64,000 nt of DNA from Saprospiraceae bacterium (GTDB lineage: Bacteria; Bacteroidota; Bacteroidia; Chitinophagales; Saprospiraceae), in the NCBI GenBank assembly GCA_019638385.1, contig JAHBTW010000003.1, positions 186,001 to 250,000 of the forward strand. The letters run 5' to 3'. The notes under the pieces are model-generated. The model did no database searches. It had not been told where the DNA came from and worked only from the letters and a program-made list of their open reading frames with translations. Positions 8,966 to 16,785 of this stretch are shown here, piece after piece (the stretch's first letter is position 1; every line of letters begins with the position of its first letter). Made by a program: the position numbers and the translations under genes.

Positions 8966-10393
8966 TTGGAACCACCATCTGATATACCGTTATCCCTCTT
9001 AGAATTGCTCCTTTGGCTTCCGCCTGCTTCCGGCGTACAGCTCATCGCGGGGTTTGCCGGCATTGTGTTATTGCTTATCGGCTCAGCGCTCGTATCCGGC
9101 TCGGAAGTAGCATTCTTTTCGTTGACACACAATGACTTTGATGCGCTAAAAGAAGAAAAAACGAGTTCCGGCCGCCTTATCCTTTATTTGAAAGACCGCC
9201 CCAGAATTCTGTTAGCCACGATTCTTATCAGCAACAACTTCATCAATATTTCCATTGTCATCCTTTCCGATTTCCTGCTCAAGATGCTATTGCCGGCGAT
9301 GTTGTTGGAACAATGGGCAGACGGAATAGCGGCTATGATGGGCTTTGCCTCCACGGCAGAGGGCAACAGTTTGGCCGGTATTTTGGGCTTTCTCATTACG
9401 GTAGTAGCGGTCACTTTCCTGTTGGTGCTTTTCGGCGAGGTGGCCCCCAAAATTTATGCTACCCAAAACAACCTGCGGCTGGCGCGCATGATGGCGAGGC
9501 CGCTCAAAGTGCTTTCTATTGTTTTCGGTCCCATTAGTGCGTTGTTGGTGCGCTCCACTTCCCTCATTGAACGCAAGTTGGAACAAAGGGCTAAAGCCGG
9601 CAACAGTACGAGTAAGGAAGACATCGGCGAGGCTATTGAACTGACGGTGAGTGGTGAAAAAGACATGGTTCGGCGGGAACTGGATATCCTGCACAGCATC
9701 GTTAAGTTCGGCGGCGTCACGGTGAAGCAAATCATGACCTCCCGTGTAGATATAGTAGCAGTGGAGAATACTGCATCTTACAAAGAACTGCTGGAGGTGG
9801 CCCGCCAGTCGGGATATTCCCGCATTCCGGTGTATGCGGAAGACTTAGACAACGTCGCGGGCATTTTATATGTCAAAGACTTATTGGGACACTTGCAGGA
9901 GCCGGATCAGTTTGCGTGGCAGCCCCTTATCCGGGAGAATGTGTTTTATGTTCCGGAATCTAAAAAAATTGACGAATTGCTCCGCGAATTCCAGAGCCAG
10001 CATCTCCATGTAGCCATCGTGGTGGACGAATACGGCGGCACGTCCGGCCTCGTCACCCTTGAAGATATTATGGAAGAAATCATCGGGGATATAAAAGACG
10101 AATTCGACGATGAAAGCGAAGTGGTTTTTCGCAAAATAGACGATAACAACTACACCTTCGAAGGTAAAACCCTCCTGTACGATATGTGCCGCCTCATCGG
10201 CGTGCCGCAGGAAACCTTCGATGCCGTAAAAGGCGAAGCCGATTCGGTGGCCGGGCTTATACTGGAGCTTCACGGCCAGTTTCCCCGCAAAGATGCGGTA
10301 CTGCATTACAATCAGTTTACCTTCAAAATCGTTTCGGTGACCAAGCGCCGCATTGAGGAGGTGCGCATCACCATTCACAATACCAACGCATGA
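8966..10393 (+). CDS. gldE: Gliding-motility-associated protein GldE (CNNM/CorC-type hemolysin family)
   Basis: A 475-residue inner-membrane protein. Order: a DUF21/CNNM transmembrane domain with several helices (LIAGFAGIVLLLIGSALVSG..., ATILISNNFINISIVILSDFLL, FLITVVAVTFLLVLFGEVAPK), a pair of CBS domains (VKQIMTSRVDIVAVE..., SQHLHVAIVVDEYGGTSGLVTLEDIMEEIIGDI), and a C-terminal CorC_HlyC domain. Position after ssb and a 4-nt overlap with gldD identify it as GldE. The annotated start is a TTG at 8966. A promoter-like TACTTTTG (8961-8968) overlaps it, so the start could instead be the TTG at 9005 if that box is used. Confidence 0.9.
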   Translation: MEPPSDIPLSLLELLLWLPPASGVQLIAGFAGIVLLLIGSALVSGSEVAFFSLTHNDFDALKEEKTSSGRLILYLKDRPRILLATILISNNFINISIVILSDFLLKMLLPAMLLEQWADGIAAMMGFASTAEGNSLAGILGFLITVVAVTFLLVLFGEVAPKIYATQNNLRLARMMARPLKVLSIVFGPISALLVRSTSLIERKLEQRAKAGNSTSKEDIGEAIELTVSGEKDMVRRELDILHSIVKFGGVTVKQIMTSRVDIVAVENTASYKELLEVARQSGYSRIPVYAEDLDNVAGILYVKDLLGHLQEPDQFAWQPLIRENVFYVPESKKIDELLREFQSQHLHVAIVVDEYGGTSGLVTLEDIMEEIIGDIKDEFDDESEVVFRKIDDNNYTFEGKTLLYDMCRLIGVPQETFDAVKGEADSVAGLILELHGQFPRKDAVLHYNQFTFKIVSVTKRRIEEVRITIHNTNA

Positions 10394-10980
10394 GAATTAC
10401 CGGCTTTTCGGTTCTGTTTTTGTTATTGATCAGCGCCTGCGGCGAGCCTTCGTTCGGCCCTAAACCGCGGGCATACCCCAGGGTGGAATACCCGGCAAAA
10501 GCATACACGTCATTTCGCTTAGACGCCTGTGAATTCTCTTTTGAGTACCCGGCTTATGCCATCATACAGCGCGATTCTTCCTTCTTCGAGTCGGAGCCTC
10601 CGCACCCTTGCTGGTTCAATGTTTATCTGCCCGATTTCGACGGCAAAATCCATTTTAGTTATTATGCCATCAACCGACCGAAATCACTGGAAAAACTTCA
10701 GGCGGATGCTTTTGAAATGCTGGACTGGCACAATAAGAAAGCCAATTACATAGAAGAGCAGCGCATTCGTTTGCCCAACGGCGCCACCGGCTTTTTATTC
10801 AACATTGAAGGTCCGGCCGCCTCGCCTTTCCAGTTTTTCCTCACCGACAGCACCCGGCACTTCCTGCGCGGCGCATTGTATTTCAATACAACCGTTGATA
10901 ACGATTCGCTCGCTCCGGTATATGATTTTGTAAAAAAAGACATCCTGCACCTGATTGAAACTTTTGAATGGAAAAAGTGA
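10390..10980 (+). CDS. gldD: Gliding motility lipoprotein GldD
   Basis: A 196-residue lipoprotein. The signal peptide MRITGFSVLFLLLISAC has a lipobox Cys at residue 17. The motif PKPRAYPRVEYP just after it is characteristic of GldD. Remaining segments (FDGKIHFSYYAIN, FNIEGPAASPFQFFLTDS) agree with the family. It starts inside the last codons of gldE (ATGA overlap), implying translational coupling. GldD is needed for gliding and type IX secretion in Flavobacterium, and the T9SS-tagged proteins elsewhere in the window agree with an active system. A period-7 inverted repeat begins directly after the stop codon. Confidence 0.92.
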   Translation: MRITGFSVLFLLLISACGEPSFGPKPRAYPRVEYPAKAYTSFRLDACEFSFEYPAYAIIQRDSSFFESEPPHPCWFNVYLPDFDGKIHFSYYAINRPKSLEKLQADAFEMLDWHNKKANYIEEQRIRLPNGATGFLFNIEGPAASPFQFFLTDSTRHFLRGALYFNTTVDNDSLAPVYDFVKKDILHLIETFEWKK

Positions 10981-11057
10981 GCGGTATGCGGTAGGCGGTG
11001 TGCAGTCGGCGGTATGGACATGCTCACCGCTGACCGCCTACCACCCACTGCCTACCG
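10981..11057 (+). repeat. Period-7 word repeat arranged as an imperfect inverted repeat
   Basis: The left arm (from 10981) reads GCGGTAT GCGGTAG GCGGTGT GCAGTCG GCGGTAT. The right arm (11024-11057) is its imperfect reverse complement and is also made of 7-nt words (GCAGTGG GTGGTAG GCGGTCA GCGGTGA on the other strand). Arms agree at 24 of 32 positions without gaps, with a short loop near 11013-11023. It begins right after the gldD stop and ends 16 nt before ftcD. It may act as a terminator or mRNA-stabilising hairpin, although no U-run follows. Confidence 0.85.
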
Positions 11058-11073
11058 ATAAACTGAATAACTC

Positions 11074-12762
11074 ATGACACAACTCATCGAATGCGTACCC
11101 AACTTTAGCGAGGGACGCGATCCGGAAATCATTCGCCAAATTACCGATGCCATTGCGGCCGTGGAAGGCGTTCAGCTATTGGACGTGGACCCCGGCAAAG
11201 CGACCAACCGCACCGTCGTCACTTTTGTAGGAGCGCCGGAAGCGGTGGTAGAAGCTGCTTTTCAGGGCATCCGGCAGGCTTCATTGCTCATTGACATGAA
11301 AGCGCACTCCGGCGAGCATCCTCGCATGGGCGCTACCGACGTGTGCCCCTTAGTGCCCGTGAGCGGCATCAGCATGGAAGAGACCGTGGAATGGGCCAAA
11401 CGACTGGCTGCACGGGTAGGGGAGGAGCTTTCCATTCCCGTGTATCTCTACGAGGAGGCCGCTTCCCGCCCCGAACGGCGCAACCTGGCGATCATCCGCA
11501 CCGGCGAATACGAAGCGCTGCCCGAAAAGCTCGCCGATCCGAACTGGGCGCCCGATTTCGGTCCGGCCCGGTTCCATGCACGCAGCGGCGCAACCGTCAT
11601 CGGCGCGCGCGATTTTTTGGTGGCCTACAACATCAATTTGAATACGACCTCGGTGCGCCGGGCCAACAGCATTGCTTTCGATGTGCGCGAACAAGGTCGC
11701 GTATTGCGCGATGGCGACCCCGTTACCGGACCGGTACGCACCGGCGAAGACGGCGAACCGCTGCGCCAACCCGGCGCCTGCAAAGCCGTGAAAGCCATCG
11801 GATGGTACATCGAAGAGTACGGCATAGCGCAGGTGTCTATGAACCTCACCGACATCAATGTCACGCCCCTGCATATTGCATTTGAGGCGAGTTGCCGCAG
11901 TGCCGAGGCGCGCGGCATGCGCGTTACCGGGTCGGAATTGGTGGGCATGGTGCCCCTTCGCGTATTGCTCGATGCCGGGCGGTATTTTTTGCGGCGGCAG
12001 CAGCGCTCCACCGGCGTATCGGAGGAGGAATTGCTGCGCATAGCGGTGCGTTCGCTCGGATTGGACGACCTGGCCCCCTTCGATCCGCGCCAAAAAGTGA
12101 TTGAATACAAACTCCGCGAGACCGGCGGAGATCCGCTGCTCGCCATGAACTTGGTGCAGTTTGCCAACGAAACCGCCTCCGAAAGTCCCGCCCCCGGCGG
12201 CGGCTCCATTTCTGCTTATGTGGGGGCATTGGGCGCTTCGCTGGCCGCTATGGTGGCCAACCTCTCCTCCCACAAAAGAGGCTGGGACGAGCAATGGGAG
12301 TTCTTCTCCGATTGGGCAGAACGCTCACAGGACATCAAAAAACAATTGCTCGCCTTAGTAGATGAAGATACCCGTGCTTTCCAGGCCATCATGGAGGCAT
12401 TCGGTTTGCCGAAAGGCACGCCCGCCGAAAAAGCGACCCGCAGCGCAGCCATTGAAGCCGCCACCAAACGCGCCATAGAGGCCCCGCTGCGCACCATAGA
12501 ATTGGCCATGGCTTCCTTTGAACCCATACGGGAAATGGTGGAAAAAGGCAATCCCAATTCGGTGACCGACGCAGGCGTAGGTGCGCTTTGCGCCCGTGCC
12601 GCCGTACACGGCGCCGGTATGAACGTATTGGTCAACACAACCGGGCTGAAAGATCGCGGATATGCGGAAGCAGCAAACCAAAAAGCCGCGCAGTGGATGG
12701 AACAGGCCGATGCCCTGGAGCGCGAGATCATCGCGTTGGTGAAGGTGCGGTTGGTGCAGTAA
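11074..12762 (+). CDS. ftcD: Bifunctional glutamate formimidoyltransferase / formimidoyltetrahydrofolate cyclodeaminase
   Basis: A 562-residue fusion acting in histidine degradation. It moves the formimino group from formiminoglutamate to tetrahydrofolate, then deaminates it to methenyl-THF. The N-terminal transferase (about 1-300) has VPNFSEGRD, the catalytic His region AHSGEHPRMGATDVCP and the folate-side motif YNINLNTTSV. The C-terminal cyclodeaminase (about 355-562) has ESPAPGGGSISAYVGALGASLAAMVANL and the helical core NPNSVTDAGVGALCARAAVHGAGMNVLVN. The fused arrangement is shared with animals and several Bacteroidota. No hut genes are adjacent. Confidence 0.93.
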   Translation: MTQLIECVPNFSEGRDPEIIRQITDAIAAVEGVQLLDVDPGKATNRTVVTFVGAPEAVVEAAFQGIRQASLLIDMKAHSGEHPRMGATDVCPLVPVSGISMEETVEWAKRLAARVGEELSIPVYLYEEAASRPERRNLAIIRTGEYEALPEKLADPNWAPDFGPARFHARSGATVIGARDFLVAYNINLNTTSVRRANSIAFDVREQGRVLRDGDPVTGPVRTGEDGEPLRQPGACKAVKAIGWYIEEYGIAQVSMNLTDINVTPLHIAFEASCRSAEARGMRVTGSELVGMVPLRVLLDAGRYFLRRQQRSTGVSEEELLRIAVRSLGLDDLAPFDPRQKVIEYKLRETGGDPLLAMNLVQFANETASESPAPGGGSISAYVGALGASLAAMVANLSSHKRGWDEQWEFFSDWAERSQDIKKQLLALVDEDTRAFQAIMEAFGLPKGTPAEKATRSAAIEAATKRAIEAPLRTIELAMASFEPIREMVEKGNPNSVTDAGVGALCARAAVHGAGMNVLVNTTGLKDRGYAEAANQKAAQWMEQADALEREIIALVKVRLVQ

Positions 12763-12826
12763 GCTGTATCAAAAGTAGATTCGACAGCAGCAATCACGCC
12801 GTTTTTTATTTAAACACATAGAAAGG

Positions 12827-12845
12827 AGCGGAACGGAGTTCCGCT
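12827..12845 (+). terminator. Candidate bidirectional hairpin terminator between ftcD and the WD40 gene
   Basis: AGCGGAAC (12827-12834), loop GGA, GTTCCGCT (12838-12845) form a perfect 8-bp hairpin between two convergent genes, overlapping the WD40 stop codon. A T-run (12801-12806) lies on the left, suited to minus-strand reading. Plus-strand T-richness is poor. Confidence 0.5.
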
Positions 12846-13803
12846 AAACTTGCCACAAAATAATACTCCGGTCGTCGCTGCCGGAAATCAGGGTATTGTT
12901 ATAGCCCGACCACAAGAGCGCATTCACGGAGTTGATGTGGCAGCCGTCGCGGATGGTGTCGAGTACCTTGAGGAGTTGGAAACTGTGCGCATCCCATATT
13001 TTTATGGTGCGGTCGCGGCTGCCGGTGGCGAAGATGTGCCCTTCGGGGTGAAAAGCGATGCAGTTGATGGTGTATCGGTGGGCCGGCTGAGCCGATACGG
13101 GCGCAAAATCTTGCCGGCAATCCCATACGCGCAGGTGCGCATCGCGGCCGCCGCTGAACAGATAATTCCCGTCGGGAGAGTAGCGGAGGGCAAAAACCGA
13201 GTTGTCGTGCGCAGCGGTCAGGGTGCGCCGGATATTGAGCGTATCGGCATCCAATATATATATGGAGCAATCGCTTGCGCCCACGGCCAGCTCTCGCCGC
13301 GAAGCGCAATAATCCAAAGCGCGCAGGCTGCGGTTGCTCAGGTGCAGGCTTTCCACTGAGCGCTCTTCTACCGCCGACCAGCGGGTAAGCAGGCCCTCTC
13401 CGCCGGCACTGAACACAAAGTCCTCTACCCGAATCAGATCAAAAACCCCTTTGCGGTGATGGGCGATGTTGCGCGTTCGGTCGGGGTGGCCGGGTTTGAT
13501 CCAGTGCAGGCCGCCGTTCATGTTGCCGGCCAGGAGGGTGTGTTGTTCGGGCAGGTGCAGCATGGAGAACACCTGCGCTTCTACTTTGGCGGTGAGGCGG
13601 CCGGTGTCCGGATTGTCTAAATTCCATTGTGCGATCCAGCCGTCGCCGGCCCCGGAGAAAAAAGTATTCGGTTGCTCGCCGGGCGCGAGTGCAAACACGG
13701 CGGCATTGTGGCCGGTGAGTTGGGCTGTTTTTCGGATAGGCGGAACGGGCGCATTCATATAGGGGAAGAAACGCGCAGGGAGGTGCTTTGTTTGGTTTTT
13801 CAA
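12844..13803 (-). CDS. WD40-repeat beta-propeller protein
   Basis: A 319-residue cytoplasmic-looking protein (no signal peptide) with about seven WD40 blades. Clear repeats include LTGHNAAVFALAPGEQPNTFFSGAGDGWIAQWNL, LTAAHDNSVFALRYSPDGNYLFSGGRDAHLRVWDC, HRYTINCIAFHPEGHIFATGSRDRTIKIWD and VNALLWSGYNNTLISGSDDRSIILWQV. The length fits one complete propeller and no additional domain. It is probably a scaffold, but nothing adjacent names a partner. The start could be the Met at 13758 (MNAPVPPIRK), which removes a basic 15-residue extension. Convergent to ftcD. Confidence 0.85.
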   Translation of the reverse strand: MKNQTKHLPARFFPYMNAPVPPIRKTAQLTGHNAAVFALAPGEQPNTFFSGAGDGWIAQWNLDNPDTGRLTAKVEAQVFSMLHLPEQHTLLAGNMNGGLHWIKPGHPDRTRNIAHHRKGVFDLIRVEDFVFSAGGEGLLTRWSAVEERSVESLHLSNRSLRALDYCASRRELAVGASDCSIYILDADTLNIRRTLTAAHDNSVFALRYSPDGNYLFSGGRDAHLRVWDCRQDFAPVSAQPAHRYTINCIAFHPEGHIFATGSRDRTIKIWDAHSFQLLKVLDTIRDGCHINSVNALLWSGYNNTLISGSDDRSIILWQV

Positions 13804-13861
13804 TTGCGCTTTACTAAATCGTTAATTTTTGAAGGCACGGGGAATTGCGCAGAGAATTCTC

Positions 13862-13869
13862 TACTTTTG
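13862..13869 (+). promoter_or_regulatory. -7 promoter box upstream of the TonB receptor
   Basis: TACTTTTG matches TAnnTTTG and lies 96 nt before the receptor ATG, leaving a long 5' leader. No -33 element at the usual spacing is obvious. Confidence 0.3.
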
Positions 13870-13965
13870 CGTGCCGGAAACAAACGGTTTCCGCGCAACC
13901 CGGCAGCGGCGTTTAGCCTGGCCGGTTCACGCTTCACTTTTTGAGAACACCAATCATTACCTGAT

Positions 13966-16758
13966 ATGCAGCGTCACCTCGCTTTATCCGCCACCTTCGC
14001 GTTCTTCCTTTCCTTATTTTTTTCTTCCGTATCGGCACAAAATGCCCGTTTGACAGGCAGGGTGCTCGACCAAAACACCCAACTGCCCGTGAGCGGTGCG
14101 GCTATATCGCTTGGCGGAACGGAACTGTCCACCCTGACCGACTTCGGCGGGCAATTTGCCTTCGAATCGGTTCCGGCGGGCCGCTATGTATTGACGGTTC
14201 GTTTCGAAAACTTTGCGGAGTACTCCGTGGACGTCGTTATGGAGGGCCGGGATACAGACCTGGGCTCCGTCAGCCTTTTGCCAAGACGCGATTACAGCGG
14301 CGCGCTCAAAGAAGACCTCATTCCTACCATCTCTCTGTCGGATGAAAACTTGGAGGTGGAGAGCAACAACCAAAACATATCGGGCATCCTCACCGCTTCC
14401 CGCGACGTGTTTGTGTCGGCGGCGGCATTCACCTTCGGCCCGGCGCGGTTTCGCATCAGAGGGTATGATTCGGAATATGTAAACGTGATGCTGAATGGAT
14501 TGTCATTTAATGAGTTGGATAACGGCAGGGTGTTCTGGAACGCCTGGGGCGGCCTCAACGACGTAACCCGCAACCGCGAAATCAATATCGGCCTCGACCC
14601 TACGCCATATACGTTTGGCGGGGTAGGCGGCGCCAATTTCATTGATACCCGCGCCTCCTATCAGATGAAACAAAAGCGATTCTCTTACTCGCTTTCCAAC
14701 GGCGCTTTCACCAATCGCATCATGGGCACCTGGTCCACCGGTATGTTGGAAAAAGGCTGGGCTTTTAGTTTCTCCGGTTCGCGGCGCTGGGCGCAGGAGG
14801 GCTATGTAGAAGGCACTTTTTTCGACGGCTGGGCTTACTTTTTGTCGGCAGATAAAAAAATCGGGAAAAATCACCTGCTCAATTTTACCACTTTTGATGC
14901 GCCCATCCGCCGGGGACGCTCTACGTCGAGCATCAACGAACTGTACGAACTGGCCGGCACCAATTTCTACAACCCCTTGTGGGGATACCAAAACGGCAAA
15001 AAACGCAACAGCAGCGTGGTGAAAACCGACCGGCCGGTATTCATGTTGCGCCACGACTGGGACAACATACACAAAGGCGCCAAACTCATCACCGCCCTGT
15101 CGTACCAAATCGGCCGCGACGGCAATACCGGCATTGATTGGTTTGACGCGCCCGATCCGCGCCCCAATTACTACCGCTACTTGCCCAGCTTCATCAACCA
15201 AAACAGTACGGCGGAGGGCAACGTGGTGGCCAATGATTTTAGAAACAACCCAAGCATTAGCCAAATCAACTGGGCCGCGCTGTACGATGTGAACCGCAAC
15301 AGCCTGCTGAGCGAAAAATTTGCCAATCTCCTCGGCGGTGAGGCGCCGGAAGGCCGCTGGTCGCAGTACATCATCGAGGAGCGTCGCAGCGACACCCGCG
15401 ATCTCAGTTTCAACACCAATTATCAGGCCGCACTCAGCGATAACATCAGCCTGCACGGCGGGTTCTCCTACCAGGCTCAAACCATTGCCAATTTCAAAAC
15501 GGTGGACGATTTGCTCGGCGGCGATTATTATGCCGACATCAACCGCTTCGTGGTGCGCGATTTCCCCGGCGATACCGATATTCCGCAAAATGACCTGAAC
15601 AATCCGGGCCGCATTGTGCGCGAAGGCGACCGCTGGGGCTACGACTACGATGCCAATATCCGCCGCGGCGAATTGTGGGCGCAGGGCGTTTTCAAATACA
15701 GCAATCTGGAATTCTTCGCGTCGGGTAGCGTGGGGCAAACCCGTTTCTGGCGCGACGGCAAAATGCGCTCCGGTATGTTTCCCGATATCTCCTTCGGGGA
15801 GTCGGAAAAACAAAACTTTACCAACCTCGGCGCCAAAGCCGGCGCTACTTACAAAATAGACGGGCGCAACTATCTCTTTCTCAACGGATTTTATCAAACC
15901 CGCGCCCCTTTCTTCGACAATGCCTACATCTCTCCGCGCACCCGCGACCAATTGGTGCCGAATCTTACCAATGAAAAAATTCTCTCCGCAGAGGGCGGCT
16001 ATCTGTTGCGCGCACCGAACTTAAAAGCGCGGGCCGTGGCCTACCTCACGCAGTTTTCAGATCAAATCCGCATTCTCCGTTTTTACAACGACGATCTGGA
16101 AGGCGCTTTCGTGAACTACGTCATCACCGGGCAGGATCGTCGCCACGCAGGCGTCGAACTCGCGCTGGAAGCCAAAGTGACGCCCACCATTCGCCTCACC
16201 GGTGTAGCGGCTCTGGGCAGTTACCTCTACAGCAACCGCCCTACCGGCAGCGTATTCCTCGACAATCCGCGCGATTTTGCGCTGGGCGAAGACCGCGATT
16301 TCTCCATTTACGCCGAAAACTTCCGCCTGGCCGGCATGCCGCAAACGGCTTATACTGCGGGCATCAATTACAGTTCGCCCAAGTTTTGGTTTGCCAATCT
16401 CAACTTCAATTATTTCGACAACATCTTCATTGACTTCAACCCGGTGCGCCGCACCGCCAATGCAGTGTATGGTTTTGATGGCAATGACCCGCTCCTGCGC
16501 AAAATTGTGGACCAGGAAAAAGCGCCCGCTACGTTTACGATGGACTTCTTCGGAGGCAAATCCTTCCGCATTCAACGCAAGTATTTCCTCTATCTCAACG
16601 TGGGGGTCAATAACCTGTTGAACAATACCAACTTCATCACCGGAGGCTTTGAGCAGTTGCGCTTCGATTTTGAAACCCGCGACCCGGACCAGTTTCCGAG
16701 CCGCTACTTCTACAATTTTGGCCGCAACTTTTTTATCAATGTTAGTTTGCGGCTTTAA
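13966..16758 (+). CDS. TonB-dependent outer-membrane receptor with CarboxypepD_reg-like N-terminal domain
   Basis: A 930-residue receptor. A signal peptide (MQRHLALSATFAFFLSLFFSS, cut after SAQ) is followed by a carboxypeptidase-regulatory-like domain (LTGRVLDQNTQLPVSGAAISLGG), then a plug (RFRIRGYDSEYVNVMLNGL) and a 22-strand barrel ending in FGRNFFINVSLRL with a terminal aromatic-rich strand. No SusC-specific TonB box is evident. It is followed after 27 nt by a DUF5689 lipoprotein, the usual two-gene receptor plus surface-lipoprotein unit. The substrate is unknown. Possible cargoes include metal chelates and oligomers. Confidence 0.9.
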   Translation: MQRHLALSATFAFFLSLFFSSVSAQNARLTGRVLDQNTQLPVSGAAISLGGTELSTLTDFGGQFAFESVPAGRYVLTVRFENFAEYSVDVVMEGRDTDLGSVSLLPRRDYSGALKEDLIPTISLSDENLEVESNNQNISGILTASRDVFVSAAAFTFGPARFRIRGYDSEYVNVMLNGLSFNELDNGRVFWNAWGGLNDVTRNREINIGLDPTPYTFGGVGGANFIDTRASYQMKQKRFSYSLSNGAFTNRIMGTWSTGMLEKGWAFSFSGSRRWAQEGYVEGTFFDGWAYFLSADKKIGKNHLLNFTTFDAPIRRGRSTSSINELYELAGTNFYNPLWGYQNGKKRNSSVVKTDRPVFMLRHDWDNIHKGAKLITALSYQIGRDGNTGIDWFDAPDPRPNYYRYLPSFINQNSTAEGNVVANDFRNNPSISQINWAALYDVNRNSLLSEKFANLLGGEAPEGRWSQYIIEERRSDTRDLSFNTNYQAALSDNISLHGGFSYQAQTIANFKTVDDLLGGDYYADINRFVVRDFPGDTDIPQNDLNNPGRIVREGDRWGYDYDANIRRGELWAQGVFKYSNLEFFASGSVGQTRFWRDGKMRSGMFPDISFGESEKQNFTNLGAKAGATYKIDGRNYLFLNGFYQTRAPFFDNAYISPRTRDQLVPNLTNEKILSAEGGYLLRAPNLKARAVAYLTQFSDQIRILRFYNDDLEGAFVNYVITGQDRRHAGVELALEAKVTPTIRLTGVAALGSYLYSNRPTGSVFLDNPRDFALGEDRDFSIYAENFRLAGMPQTAYTAGINYSSPKFWFANLNFNYFDNIFIDFNPVRRTANAVYGFDGNDPLLRKIVDQEKAPATFTMDFFGGKSFRIQRKYFLYLNVGVNNLLNNTNFITGGFEQLRFDFETRDPDQFPSRYFYNFGRNFFINVSLRL

Positions 16759-16785
16759 ATTAAATACAGACCAAAAAATACTTCA

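Noticed and set aside
12827..12845. Perfect hairpin after ftcD as a member of the period-7 family
   Set aside because: It is a plain 8-bp hairpin without word structure; listed as an ordinary terminator candidate.
14503..15951. 482-codon minus-strand ORF across the TonB receptor
   Set aside because: Antisense of a well-supported receptor gene; no domain, and long antisense ORFs are common in this base composition.
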